This document shows, in pieces, positions 46,503 through 59,343 of a stretch of 64,000 nt of DNA. Both the position numbers and the translations under genes were made by a program. The stretch covers positions 1,612,001 to 1,676,000 of the forward strand of contig CANTUR010000162.1 in the NCBI GenBank assembly GCA_947683625.1, given 5' to 3'. The notes beneath the pieces were generated by a model. The model was given only the letters and a program-made list of their open reading frames with translations. It searched no databases and was not told the DNA's origin. How positions within the stretch are numbered: the first letter of the stretch is position 1; every line of letters starts with the position of its first letter. Origin of the DNA: Mallotus nudiflorus (taxonomy: Eukaryota; Streptophyta; Magnoliopsida; Malpighiales; Euphorbiaceae).

Positions 46503-48628
46503 TGTAAAAATCCAATTTCGGGATGCAATTGCGCATGCATGTGACAAAAACTCCTATGATGAAAATCTAATCGAGAATTGATCTCTAACGTCGAATTCAT
46601 AATTTAAAGGACTAAATTGCTACATTTTGTGGATTTGATTACAAAATTGGTTTTTTAGGGATTTGATTGTTAGAAACTTCCAATGACCTTTTTTTGTAAT
46701 TAAAAAAAATAAAAATAAAAATATGGTTGGCCAACATTTAATGTTGATCGGTATTACGTAATGTCAGACGGCATTAAGCAATGTCAATCCGCATTACAAG
46801 ACAAAAATCGGCATTCCAGAGTGTTGATTTTTGTTAAAAAGTGATTTTTTACGCTAAAAATAGATTTTTTTCATAATTTTTCAATTTTTTTCATTGGTTT
46901 AGGACACCATGTGTCCTTGCATGTGCGAGTCTTTGATTTTTTCAAAACTCTATCTCTTGATTTTGAAAGTTCAAAAATTAAAAAATGCAACGCAACTTCC
47001 CTATGTGATCACATGGTTGGAGGTTGTTAGGTCTAGCTTTAAAAGTCAGAAGGGGGAGGCTGCAGAAATGCTAGCTAAAGCTAGGGAGAGCGAGAGAGAT
47101 AGAGAGCTAAAACCATAGAGGTAAAAAAAAAAAAAACCTAATTAGCTACTACAAAGAAAAGTGTGGATTAAAAAATATAGACCTTCTACTGTAGGTTTCA
47201 AATCAATAAAAATACATTCTTCATTTTTAAAAGTCCAGAAAGTCAAGAAAAAACAACAGAGTCAATCTTAAAATGGTGACAATTCCAATCTGAAGGGCAT
47301 TCAAACAACATTTGCATAACATCTTCTACTCTTTTTTTTATTTGTTTTATTTCTTGATTGATTCGTTACTGATTAATTTTTATTTTTTTTATTGGTGTCC
47401 TATGGTGCTCTGGATGTGAGGTTGATGATGTGAGATTTTGGTAGTGTTGAAGAATCCATGGGATGCCATGGACTGAGGTTTGTGAAATCCCTATAGAATT
47501 TAGGATTTATTATTTTCTACAGTATTTTGTTCATGGCTTTTATTGGGTTGTAATTAATTTGCTTTAATTTCCTGTACTGTAGTTTGTAATGGCCATAATA
47601 GAGGAAAATTAGTGAAATTTTAATTCTTTACACTAAAAATTGATTAGTAATTTAGGCTCAATTTGGTAAAATTCAATTAAAATCAATGATGACAATAGAT
47701 TAATTTTAAGGTTGCATGAAATTGAATTAGGGATTCTTAGAAAAATCATGTGAAAATTATTGTTTTGATTTATTTTTGGGATGTTTGTTGAATTGGGCTT
47801 ATTTTTATGCTTTTATTCTCTTTGGGCCCCAAGTCCATGGTAGGGTCAACTTATTGAATAAATAGGTTTTTAATTGGATTTTTACGTTTAATTAATTTTA
47901 AAATCAATTTAGGCCCATTTAGGTTAATTTAGATTTAGGCCCATTTTTAGTTAATAAAATTAACTTAGATTTAGTTCCACCCATTAATTTCATTTCTTTT
48001 AAAATAAATACACTTAGGCTCTATTTTTTATTTGAGTTAAAATTAAATTAGACTTAGGCCAACTTAATAAACTAATTTCTTCTTTAAAATTTATAGACAA
48101 TAGGCCCATTTCCTTAATTAATTAAAACCAGTATATTTAGGTTCACTAATTCAATTAAAATGTAGGCCCATCTCTAGTCCATTTTACTTGTAAATAAAAT
48201 ATGTAGAATTACCTAACTTTAATTGATAAAATTAATCTAGTTTAGACATAAAGATGCTTCCTTTTATATGCATTTTTTACATGTAATTTTATAACGTATT
48301 ATCTTTGGGTTAAATGGATTTTTAATTAGAGTTTAAATAAAATTGCATGTAATTAGATAATAAGATAGTAATTCATAAAGTAATTCTAAACATAAGACTG
48401 AAAGAAGTTAGTATTCCATTCCCAAAATCTCCTAGTTGTGGTGCTAGCTTTCTTTTAGAGAATCGAGTACCACCAGAATGATTTGTCCCAGTTATTACCC
48501 TGGATGGTGACTCCTCATCTCTATGCCATGTCTTTTTGATAATGGTTAGTGTGTTCCCTAGAACCTTGAGCCCAAATAGTATCACAATTGCTTAAATCTT
48601 GGACGCATACTAAACCTCGTCGTCTATA
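46503..48628 (+). repeat. LTR A (2126 bp)
   Basis: Starts TGTAAAAATCCAATTTCGGG, matching LTR C (TGTAAGCACCCAATTTCGGG at 60922), and ends CGTCTATA just before the primer site. A degenerate palindrome AATGTTGATCGGTATT lies at 46740-46755. The right half (taggcccatttag-type repeats, then the cgagtaccacc region) aligns with LTRs B and C. Confidence 0.88.
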
Positions 48629-48650
48629 GTAGCGACTCCATTAGGGATAA
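48629..48650 (+). other. Element 1 primer-binding site
   Basis: gtagcgactccattaggga corresponds to gtggcgactccactgggga at 62998. The TGGCGACTCC type site is that associated with Tat/Ogre elements (tRNA-Arg primer). One base (TGG to TAG) is mutated here. Confidence 0.75.
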
Positions 48651-49359
48651 GATATACTGATTCTACTTGTGTTCTTTAGAATTATTTTATTAATTATTAT
48701 TTTATTTTTGCATTCATTCTATATGTCCCTATTAAATCAATGGAATTGGTTTATAATTCCACTAGCTTTATGGAGTTGTAAATTGGCTAACCATCACTCT
48801 TAGGCTTAACTCAATTCAAGAGAGATTACCGAGCTCATCTGACCAGAGTCTGTAACCCAAGTCCTAAAAGAGGGTAATCTTCTCTTAAGTTTGTAAAGGA
48901 TGCTGGGCCGCTCTGACCTTAGCTTGTAGCTCAAGTCTTCAAGGAGAGCATCTTGCTAAGGAAAATTTGACATTTCACTAGACCTTAACCACATATAATG
49001 GCTTAGTCATTTTCCCTAAGATTTACTCAAATTTCTTGTGTATGTTGCCATAAGGTATTTCTATCTATAAAAACCTAAACCCATACTTTAAAGAGCCCAT
49101 TTGGGCTTATAAAGATTGGGCTAAACCTTTATACCTAGAAATACTGTTTCCATGCTTTTATTGTTTTAAGAGAGATTTAGCATGCATGTCAATTCTTGAT
49201 ATCCCCTGTTGATATTAAGGCCAAGATAAAAAATCCTAGGAAAAGAAACTTGCCATTGAATACGTGTGTGGGAGGAATAAGGTTGGAAGGATGTATGTTG
49301 TATATTTGATTGATACTTGTTACTTGGTACTTGTTGCATAACATGTGCATCATGCATAC

Positions 49360-50900
49360 ATGCATTAGACACATCATATTGACACCTTGTTTTGCAGCCA
49401 TCATAGATTCACCTAGGCCTTCTTGTATTTGGGGACAGAAAGACAGTAGACTAAAAAGGATAAATTTGAGTCCTAAAGCTATAGCAGAAGAGATCCTTTA
49501 TAGACTGGAGAAGAGTCCTATCAATCCGCTTTACTTTAAAGCTAAACCAACTACACCTGAACCTATAAAAATGGAACAATAACAAGGAGGGAACTAGACC
49601 TTAGAAGATATCAAAGGAGCTTTGATGGATAACATGAGGGCTATCATGCAAGATGAACTGAGACAACCTTTATCTAGACTGATACAACTTGCTACTGTTG
49701 TAATACCACCACCTGTAATTGATCAACCACCTACTGCTGCAGCTATCCCATTTACTGTAGATGCTCCACCTACTACCAATAATGTTGGGGGCCAACTTGT
49801 TGGTAGAAACCCACTTGTTATTGATGTGAAGCTTAAGGATGTTGAGAACTATATAATAGAAAAGGCAAAGAGAGAATCATTTGAACTTGTGCAAGACCAT
49901 GAGTCCAAGAAGACGTGAGCGTTGACCCAAAAGATGTCCAAGATAGAGAAGTTGATTAGGGAACAAGGCATGGGATATTACTTTTAACTTCAATGACATA
50001 CTGCAAATGGAAGATAATAGGCTACCTAATAAGTTTAAAATGTCATAGTTGTAGAAATTTGATGGAATAAGAGACCCAAGGATTCATCTCAATCAGTACA
50101 CAACCATTATGAGTACTACTAAAACCCCATTAGTAGTAATCTCTAGGTTGTTTGTGTTTTCTTTAGAGGGGATGGTTGTAAACTAGTATTATGGGCTGGA
50201 AAAATTTGTCAAGGCTAACTGGAAAGAATTGTGTACTACTTTTTTAAAATAGTATAATTATAACACTAGATTTGAAGTGTCCATCAGGGGTTTAGAACTG
50301 ACTAAGAAAAAATCAAATGAATCCTTTTCTGATTTCTTGACCAGGTTCATGAACAAAACAGGACTAACGAAGAATAAGCTAGTTGAGAAAGATTAGGTTA
50401 GGATGATAGTCCATAATGTATCACCTAATCTAGTCGAGAGATTATAGATGATGAACCCTAAAACATTTATAGACTTGTATGATGATGGTTTACAAGCTGA
50501 AGAGATAGAGAATGAACATAAGAAAGGCTCTAGAGGCACCGAAACTCAAAATTACTCAATTAGGGGCACACAAAAAAGAAGTACTAATCGAGTTGTGAAG
50601 GTGCACGTAGTTCAGCCACCCAGGAGATTCTCTAACTTCAATCAACCACTCTCAAAAGTCCTAGACCAATTAATCCAGAAAGTCCTACTCTGACCCTTAA
50701 CCTTTTCCAAACCACCTAACCCAAATGTCCTAAGCTATGACCCTAACAACTATTGTAAGTTTCACCAAGTAGCTGGTCATTCCACAGATGCCTGTATCCG
50801 CCTCAAACATAAACTCCAAAACCTGATAGACTCTGAAAAAATCACAGACCCTAAAAAATCCAATCCTAACCCAAAAACTAGAAACAATCCTTTCCCAGAC
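49360..50900 (+). pseudogene. Element 1 gag remnant
   Basis: The N-terminal part (about 49400-49580) reads AIIDSPRPSCIWGQKDSR with SPKAIAEEILYRLE. After a stop come TLEDIKGALMDNMRAIMQDE (49600-49660), a proline-rich linker, and DVENYIIEKAKRESFELVQ. The capsid-like region follows at about 50050-50500 (KFDGIRDPRIHLNQY, FVFSLEGMVV, ESFSDFLTRFMNKT). A zinc-binding CKFHQVAGHSTDAC lies at about 50752-50795. At least six stops interrupt it. The same N-terminal blocks occur after LTRs B and C. Confidence 0.8.
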
Positions 50901-51756
50901 TACCGAAATGTCCTACCAGCAGCCACCATGATGATTAACTTGGGAATTAGTGAGGAGGAAGTGCTAGACTCCTTTGAAAATCTAAACCCTATAGACAGTA
51001 AGGAATCTCCTAATGCATCTAGTGGAATTAAGGATTTGTTAGGATAACCCTTAGGAAAATTCAATTACAAAGTGTTCTATTCCAAACCACCCTTTACTGA
51101 TATCCCTATTGAATCCATAATGCCTTCAGGATAGGGTAATAAGTTTGATAATGAGCCATTAGAAGAAAAAAAAAAGAATCCAAAATTCTAGAACAGTCAC
51201 AAAGAGGAGTTGAGGATTTGCTGGGGTAGCCCTTAAGCAAATTTGATTACAGAGTATTCTATTCAAAACCATCTTCTTTGATATACCTCTTGAGGAGATT
51301 ATGCCTATAGGATGGGGTGATAAGTTCGACGAGGAGAGTAGAGGGTCCTTAATTCTTGAGCAAAGGATCGAGGAGCTACTAAGTGAGCATCTGAAAAAGC
51401 TTAACATGAAGGGAAAAGAAATGTGCACAGTGGAAGTGTGGAAAAATGAAAAAAGGGATCAGATTATTGGGGTTGTAGACATCTGGAACGATTATGACAA
51501 GGAAAGTCCCTTTGGTCTTAACGTATAGAGTGATAACCCCTAATGTGAATCATGTCACTAGAAGTGGGAGGAATTACAAGGTAGCATAAAAGAAAATTGA
51601 GAGAGTCGTAGAAAGAGAAGAAGTAGAGGATGCAAAAATAAAAGAAGGAGAAAAAGAAGACCTGATTTTGGAACAGCTAAAGAAGGCTAAGGCAAATGTC
51701 AGCATTTGGAAGCTACTGATGCATTTAGGCAATTATAGAAGAGCTCTTGTTAAAGC

Positions 51757-52140
51757 TTGCCAAACATGAATATTGAAATAATGGCTACATCTAAGGCTAT
51801 GGTAGCAAGGGTTACAAAAAAGAAACACAGGTTGATAATGTTCTCAGAAGATGATTTTCCATTGGAAGGAAGAAATTATAATGAAGCATTGTTTATCCCA
51901 GTTGAAGTGAAGGGGAAGCGAACCAACTTTACAATGGTTAATGATGGTTCTGCTATTAATTTGTGTCTGTTGAAGATTCTACCTAATTTGGGTTTGAAAG
52001 CTGATGACTTAACAAGTTCAAATTTGATAATCAGAGCCTATGATAATAGCACTAAGAATGTGGAGGGGACATTCCAAGCTCTAATTAAAAAGGGCCTATG
52101 GAATCCACCATTGAGTTTACTGTATTAGACATTCCTGTCA
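51757..52140 (+). pseudogene. Element 1 protease remnant
   Basis: A 123-codon open stretch contains FTMVNDGSAINLCLLKILP, in which NDGSA stands for the D-[ST]-G-[SA] catalytic motif of retropepsins (here D-G-S, with the usual spacing altered). It continues TFQALIKKGLWNP and ends at a frameshift, after which AYALLLGRPWFH-like sequence appears at about 52140-52180. In live elements this enzyme processes Gag-Pol. Confidence 0.7.
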
Positions 52141-53019
52141 CGTATGCCTTACTTTTAGGAAGGCCATGGTTCCATGCTTTAGGAGGGGTACCCTCAACTG
52201 TGCACTAAAAAATAAAATTCTATCATAAAGGAGAGGTTGTGATTATAAAAGTTGGAACCAGTGTAGTTATGGCAGCCATACTAAAGAAATAAAAGCAAGT
52301 ATGCATTCCTCCTAATTTCCAAGTTATTGGGATATTTAACAGAACTGAAATGGATCCAAGGGTTAGGAAGATGATAAAGAGCATGAATTATCAACCTGGA
52401 CAAGTGCTGGGAAAAAATGAGCAAGGAAGCTTTAAACCCATGGAATTCAAAAGTCAGGGCGACACCAAGGGATTAGGGTGCATTGAAATGGAATGAGGTA
52501 GCCAAAAAGGAAGGAAGAAAGGAAAGGCCAAAATAAATAAGCTCTTGGGGAGAGGCTAATGAGTGAGAATTTTTTCAAGCCAGGGGAAGGCAAGTACTAT
52601 CTAGGTGTTAAGGAATCTATCAATATTACTGGAAAAGACATTCTTAGGTTCAAGATCTTCAAGGAGTAGATTATAGAGAACTTGGTAGAGGATAATAAAG
52701 AGGAAGTGATGAACCAAGTAGTTGAGAGGATGAGTGATACTGTTGTTGAGGATCTACTGTGTCTGCCACCTAAAAAGGAGCCACCCCAGGATTTAGTTAC
52801 TATTATTAGTAATAGTTTTAATGATGTTTTTTTATGAAGAAACTGATGTAATAACGTTCGGTCTTTATGAGGATGAAAACTGTGTTTTTTCCATGGTCAA
52901 TTATATGAATGCTGGTTTTACTTATGTGATGTGCATCCTGATAGTTTTGTGCATTATAATTTTGATCATTCATGCATGTTTGACATTAATTCAATTCAAT
53001 TTGATTCATTTAACATGGG

Positions 53020-53993
53020 CATGAATGATAATCCAAGGAATATTTCTATATCACATTATGTAACTCCTGAAGAAAGGGAAAATTTTGAGAGAATATTAAC
53101 AAAAAGGAAGGTAGTATTTGCTTGGACTTATGAAAATATGCTAGGTTTAGATAGGTACATTGCAGAGCATCATATTCTAACTCATCTAGAGATAAATCCA
53201 GTTAAATAGAAATTTCACAAGCTAAGACCAGAGTGGACTGAGAAAATAAGATAGGAGATTACTAAGCAAATTAAGGCGAACTTCTTGGAAATAGTAGATT
53301 ACCCCCAATGGCTAGCAAACATAGTCTCGGTACTTAAGAAAGATGGTAAGGTAGGTATGCATGTTGATTTTAGAGATTTAAATAAAGTATGTCTAAAAGA
53401 TGACTTCCTTTACCCCACATTGATGTCATAGTGGATAGTGCGGTGTCAAGTGCAATTTATTCTTTCATGGATGGGTTCTCTAGGTATAATCAGATAATGA
53501 TGGCAGTTATTGATATGATCAAGAAAACTTTCATTGTGGAATGGGGGACCTATTATTATAAGGTTATGCCTTTTGGGTTAAAAAATGCAGGTGCAACATA
53601 CCAAAGGGCAACTACCACTCTTTTTCATGACATGATGCATAAGGAAGTTATGGTGTATGTAGATGACAAGATGGTTAAGTCAAAAATAAGAGAAGGACAC
53701 TTTGAAGCACTGGACAAGTTCTTGGCACCCATTGAGAGGTATAATTTGAGACTCAACCTGAAGAAATGCATTTTTAGAGTTACTTTAGGGAAGCTATTGG
53801 GGCATATAGTTAATAGTAGAGGAATTGAAGTAAATAAGGATAAAATAAAAGCTATTCAGGAAATTCCAGCACTAAAGATAGAGAAAGAAGTAAGAGGGTT
53901 TATTGGCAAGTTAAAATATATTAGTAGGTTCATTGTAAAGCTTACTAATATTTATGACTTAATCTTTAAGCTGTTGAGAAAGATCAACCTGTA
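53020..53993 (+). pseudogene. Element 1 reverse transcriptase remnant
   Basis: The RT entry region reads ENFERILTKRKVVFAWTYEN then LEINPVK (stop) KFHKLRPEW. The fingers follow, with WLANIVSVLKKDGKVGMHVD and FRDLNKV at about 53305-53385. After a frameshift, 53431-53994 gives SFMDGFSRYNQIMMA, VMPFGLKNAGATYQRAT and the active site MVYVDDKMVKS (YVDD intact, about 53655), then LRLNLKKCIFRV and GHIVNSRGIEVN. This is unambiguous gypsy RT, inactivated by stops. Confidence 0.9.
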
Positions 53994-54910
53994 GAGTGGA
54001 ATAATGATTGTCAGAAGGCCTTTAATAAGATAAAAGAATATCTCATCAATCCACTTGTACTAAGACCACTGAGGCAAGGTAAATCATTGATTCTATATTT
54101 GGCTCTAGAGGAAAAGGCAATGGGGGCAATGTTAGCTCAAGAAGGACTAGATAGGATAAAGCATGCAGTGTATTACCTCAGCAAGCATGTAGTGTTCTTG
54201 TCATATGAAGAAAAGTATGATTTTGTGGAAAAGACGTGTTTGATAATGATCTGGGCAACAAGAAAATTGAGGCATTACTTTCAGTCTTATAGGGTTCAGG
54301 CTATTTCAAAGATAGATCCCTTAAAATACTTACTGTAGACACTTACTTTGATTGGAAGGATGTCTCCATGGCTCGTACTCCTAACTGAGTTCGATATAGA
54401 GTACATTACCATAAAGGTTATTAAAGGGAGGGCAATAGCGGAATTCCTAGCACAGGATGCAATAGAGGGTGATGGACCATGGAACCTAGAATTTTTAGAT
54501 GAGAATCTAGTAATTATAGAGCATTGGGAATGGAAGGTTTTATTTCAGTGGGGCTGTAAAAAATAAAGGAGCTAGATTAGGAGTGATCCTTATTATGCTA
54601 AAAGGAGAAACCCTACCAATGGCCAAGAAACTAGATTTCAAAGTAACCAATAATATGGTTGAGGACGAGGCATGCATTCATGGAGTGCAATAGTAATGGC
54701 AGTTGGAGCAAATGAGTTATTAGTATATGGGGATTCAATGTTGGTTATTAGTTAAGCTAATGAAGAATGGGAAGTAAATAAGGAAAAGCTGAAACCCTAC
54801 GTCTACTATTTAAGGACTTTAATAAAGAACTTCACAAAATGTCTTTTTATCCATCTATCAAGAGATGACAATCAAATGGTAGATGCTCTAGCAACACTCT
54901 CTTCAATATG
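53994..54910 (+). pseudogene. Element 1 RNase H and second RNase H-like remnants
   Basis: The first RNase H domain spans 54087-54340 (LYLALEEKAMGAMLAQE, HAVYYLSKHVVFLSYEEKY, ATRKLRHYF). 54348-54470 is the connecting GRMSPWLVLLTEFDIEY segment. A second domain starts near 54540 with frameshifted GARLGVILIMLKGE-like sequence and continues ELLVYGDSMLVIS and LSRDDNQMVDALATLSS (about 54710-54905), the pattern of the additional RNase H typical of the Tat lineage. Confidence 0.78.
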
Positions 54911-55129
54911 GGACAGTGTAACTGGATTGACTATAAAGCCATTAGTGATTATGAAATCAAGAGCTCCATGTTATAAGGGTGAGCATATTATGGGAATTCA
55001 AGTAGGGCTTGAAGAGAAGCCCTGGTTTTATAATGTTTAAAGGTTTATTGAGGAAGGAAAATATCTAGATGAAGCCACTTCAAAAAAGAGATATGCCCTG
55101 TGTGTTCTTGCACGTAATTTTGCAAGTCA

Positions 55130-56231
55130 TGATGGGGTGTTGTATAAGAGAATGCCGAATGGGATACAACTTAGATGTCTTAAGAAAGATGAAGCAGAAG
55201 AGGTGATGAAAAAGATTCATGGTTCTCATATGAATGGAATAATCCTATTAAAGAAGATAATCAGACAAGGGTATTACTGGATGAGCATGGAAAGAGATTG
55301 CATTAAGATAGTAAGGCAATGCCATCGGTGTCAGATCTATGGGATTCTCAACCACCTTCCTTCAACGGTGTTGAATAGTTTATCATCTCCTTGGCCTTTT
55401 GTAGTGAGGGGGATTGATATCATAGTAGAAATAAGGCTAACAATATCAATGGACATAAATATATAGTTGTGGCAATTGATTACTTCTCTAGATGGGTAGA
55501 AGCTGAATATTTTAATACTTTAAAGGTGAAGCAGATGGCCTAGTTCATTGAGAAGAATCTTTATTTGCAAATATGAGCAATGAGATTCAGTTTCAAGTAG
55601 AGACGTTATAATTATTATAGAAATATGGGATCAAGCATTATAAGTCTTCACCGTATTAGCCTCAGGCTAATGGAGCAGTGGAAGTAGCGAATAAAAATAT
55701 TAAGAAAATCCTCTCTAAGATGGCCAAAACTTACAAAGACTAGTTTGAGTACCTTCCCTTTGCCTTGTGGGGATATAAAACTATAGCCAGAACTACCATA
55801 GGCCAAACTCCGTTCTCCTTGGTGTATGGTTGTGAAGCAGTTTTGCCTATAGAAACTGTGATCAAGTCTCTGAGAGTGGTTATGAAAGCCAAAATGCCTG
55901 AGAGTGAATGGGCACAAAAGGATATAGTCATCTGGTATCTCTAGATGAGAAGCGGATGAATGCTTTGTTTCATACTCATATATATTAGAGGAGGATAGCA
56001 AGGTTGTTCAATAAGAACGTAAGGCCAGGGAAAGTAAGAGCTGGGGACATGGTGTTAAAATAGTCTAAAGCAATGGCATTCAATTCGAGAGGAAAATTCA
56101 GACCGAATTAGGAAGGACCGTACTTAGTCAAGTCAGTTCTGCCAAAGAGAGTTGCCAAGATATATGATCTTGAAAGGAATGAGTTCATAGAGCCTATTAA
56201 TCTGGATTGCCTCAAGAAATACTACCCGTAA
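55130..56231 (+). pseudogene. Element 1 integrase remnant
   Basis: The zinc-binding N-terminal domain lies at 55200-55340 (IHGSHMNG with the two His, QGYYWMSMERDCIKIVRQ, CHRCQ with the two Cys). The core follows with IDYFSRWVEAE (about 55477), QANGAVEVANKNIKKILSKM (about 55660-55720) and TIGQTPFSLVYGCEAVLP (about 55795-55850). The C-terminal part ends VLPKRVAKIYDLERNEF and LDCLKKYYP followed by a stop at 56229-56231. Several in-frame stops are present. Confidence 0.88.
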
Positions 56232-57292
56232 AAATAAATAAAAGTAGTATAAAAAAACAAAGTTCGATGACTAAAAAATCCGAAAAGGCTAGTCAGGAAA
56301 AAATTAAGACATTCCCATTGTTTAGAAAATCTGTAAAAGGTTGGAAGGAAAAAATTAGGGAATAAATAAAAGAAAAAGGGTCTCATTGATTAGAAAACCC
56401 ACAAAGGGTTAGTCAGACAAAAGTTTAGGAAATAAAATGTGAACGAAAAATATTCAGTTAGAAAATCTAAAAGGACTAACTGATAATAGGGGTTATGTCA
56501 TGTGATGTTGTAAATGTACTCATTTTGGCCCTAATTAATGAATCTTATTAAAATTGAATTTTGTTATAACATTGCATGTTCTATCTTATTTATAATGCAT
56601 AAGTACTAGAAAGGAAAACAGAACATAAAAGCTTAAAATCAGCTTTATAAGACCATTTTGCTTTAGTGGTGCCTCTGTTTCTTCTTCTTTTGAGAATCAT
56701 CATATAAGGCTTAAGTCCTTTTGTATCTAGAAAATCTAAATGGCCCAAGTCTTGGAATTATCGTTAGTAGCTTTATCAGCATTCAAAGATATATTGCACT
56801 CAAGGGTTTTACGAGGCCATAAGTCCTTGACCTTATCCAAAAAAAAAAAAGCTACCCAAGAAGGAAGCCCTCTAAATTGGTTGGAACAGTAACAATGAAT
56901 TATGGGTGGCCATATTAATGACAAAGGCATAAAGGGAAAATGAAAGTCGAAAAGTGCAACCCCAGGATGGGAACACAGTAATTATATAAGTCAAGAGTCA
57001 TGAACTTCAGTCTCCACCAAAGGCAGACCCATATAATATCAATGTCCTTGATACCCTTCATCCAATCAATCTAATGGTCTATAGTGTGTTTGTCTTTCAT
57101 CTTTAAGGGTTGAGACTGCAATTAATGAGGCTGATAGGACAAAGGGGTGGCAAGAGCAGTAAGCAAACTCAATTTCTCTTGCAACCAGATTTGAAAAGTA
57201 AAAATAAAAAGCCCGTTAAGTTGAAAACTCGAAAGGGCTACTAAGGAAAAATTTAGGGCATGCTTGCTAAGCTAAAAACTTGAAAGGGCAAT
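56232..57292 (+). repeat. Element 1 3' untranslated region with degenerate tandem repeats
   Basis: Units of about 65-75 bp share gaaaatc.gaaaaggctagt and caggaaaaaattaag-like cores at about 56268, 56330, 56390 and 56460, and again at about 57210-57290. Short tandem repeats in this position are known for Tat/Ogre-type elements. No clear purine tract precedes LTR B. Confidence 0.65.
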
Positions 57293-59343
57293 TATAGACA
57301 CCCAATTTTGGAATGATGAGTTATGACTATGATAAAGGACACCAATGATAAAAATGTCATGATTAGGTCTTCAATACTTAAACTTTGAAACTTCAAAGGT
57401 CTGATTGTATTTTTCAAAGAAAGGATTTAATGTTTTCAAGGACTAAATTTCAACATTTTGTAAGGACCTAATTGTAAAATTTAAATTCTTTTAGGGACCT
57501 TTTTGTAATTAAAGTTAAAAAAAGGTGGTCAGATTTACACAATTCTGGTAAGAATTAGACCTTTTCTGCCTAGTTTTCGAATTTTCTAGAAACTTTTTTC
57601 TTGAGTCCTAATTGGTCTGAAATTCTCTTAAAATTATTTTTGATATTTATCTAATGTTTTTAAGAAAATAGAAGTTTTTTAGGAATCAATTTATACGTAG
57701 GGTTTGAAGGATGTTTCACTATAAAAGGAGATGTTTTGGCTCCTGAAAAAAGGAGGAAAAAGGGAGAAAAAATGAAAGAAAGAGAAAAAAAAAAAGAAGG
57801 AAAAAATAGAAAAAGAAAGAGAGGGACGAAAAAAGAGAAAAAAAAAGAAAAAGAGCATCTGTATTCTCTACAAAAATTCTTTTGCTTAATTGATTAATTG
57901 GAGATCTTTGGAGGATTTTTGAAGAACAAGATTCAAAAACCTATCAAGAATGGTGATTTTACAAAATCTGAGGAGCACTCCATTAAAATCATCCATAAGC
58001 ATCATCTTCTCCTTATTCTATTTTGTTTGATTTATTTATTTATTAATTTTTATTTATTTATTAATTTTTAATTTAATTTTATTATTGTTATAATTTATTT
58101 ACTAATCATAATTTTTGTTCTTTTTATAGTGATTATGGAGGAAAATACATGATAATCATGTTTGGAGGCCTAAACTTATAAGAAGTCTATGAAATGCCAT
58201 GAATAAGACCTTGTAGCTAGATTTAGTTTCTAGGTTTTTATTATTTTTTATTTAATTGTTTTATTTATATTTTTTGGGGTTGTATTAATTATTTTTATTA
58301 TTATTTTCAAAAGATTACTATAATAGTTCTAATAGTGGGAATAGTGAAATTGTGTGTGGTTATATGTTTATGTTGATTAATTGGTTAGTAAAATTAAGGT
58401 TTCAATTAGGTAATTAATTAAAACCAATGGTGGAATTAAATTAATTTAGTTTACATGTTAATTAAGATTAGGGTTTTAGAAAGAATAATTAATTGGTTAT
58501 TTGATATTTAATTTAATTGTTTTGATGTGTTTTATTTGTTTTTGGGCTTGTTTATTTATTTTTATATGTTTTGGGCCATAGGTCCACATTAGGCTTTAAC
58601 CTATTTAAATTTAGGTTTTTTAAGTTTAATTAATTAAAATGCATTTTAAGCCCATAATTAATTAGAAATTAGGATAGAGATAACTTAGGCCTATTTAATA
58701 AATTAGACATAGGCCCACCTAGTTTAATTTAATTAATTAGACTTAGCCCATTTAATTTAAGTCTTTTTCATAATTTGTAGATTTAAGATCATCTTAGAGT
58801 CAAAACATGTTGAATTAGGCCCATTTTTAGAATTAAAATAAATAGACTTAGGTTCACTCAATTAAAATTAAAAGGAATTAGGCCCATTAGTCTTTAGCTC
58901 ACGTGTAAATTAAAACACGTAGATTTAGCCTAATTAATTAAAATCAATGTAGATTATACTAACTTAGGGATTATATTGAATGCATTATTTACTTATATTT
59001 TTCATGATTAGTTTGCCTGGGAGTTAATTGCTAGAATAAGGGTTTATATGAAATTGCATGTAAATAGAGGATAATATAGTAATTTATAAAGTAATTCTAA
59101 AAGAACACAAGACTTAAAGAAGTTGGTATTCCGTACCTAGAATCTCCTGGTTGTGGTACTAGCTTTCTTTTAGGAAATCGAGGACCACCTTTTTGATTTT
59201 TCTCAATTATTACCCTAGGTGGCGACTCCTCATCTCCATATCAAGTCTTTGTAACAGTGGTTAGTGTTTTCTCTAGAGCCCTGAGCTCAAACAGTGTCGT
59301 CATTGTTAAATTCTTGGACGCGCGCTAAACCTCGTTGTCTACA
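57293..59343 (+). repeat. LTR B (2051 bp)
   Basis: Starts TATAGACACCCAATTTTGG and ends GTTGTCTACA, followed by a primer site. The length and the first 11 bases match solo LTR 1 (2049 bp). Its first half differs strongly from LTRs A and C, while the second half aligns with both. It sits where both the 3' LTR of element 1 and the 5' LTR of element 2 should be. Confidence 0.88.

Larger units (their letters stand above)
46503..57292 (+). mobile_element. Tat/Ogre-like gypsy element 1 (LTR A plus degenerate internal region)
   Basis: 5' LTR A (46503-48628), primer site, gag (about 49360-50900), protease (about 51757-52135), RT (about 53020-53990), RNase H (53991-54540), a second RNase H-like region (about 54540-54910), integrase (55137-56231) and a 3' untranslated region with tandem repeats (56232-57292). 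This is the order of Tat-lineage gypsy elements, which carry an extra RNase H after the first. Stop codons break every domain. The 3' LTR position is occupied by LTR B, which is not a close copy of LTR A. Confidence 0.88.
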
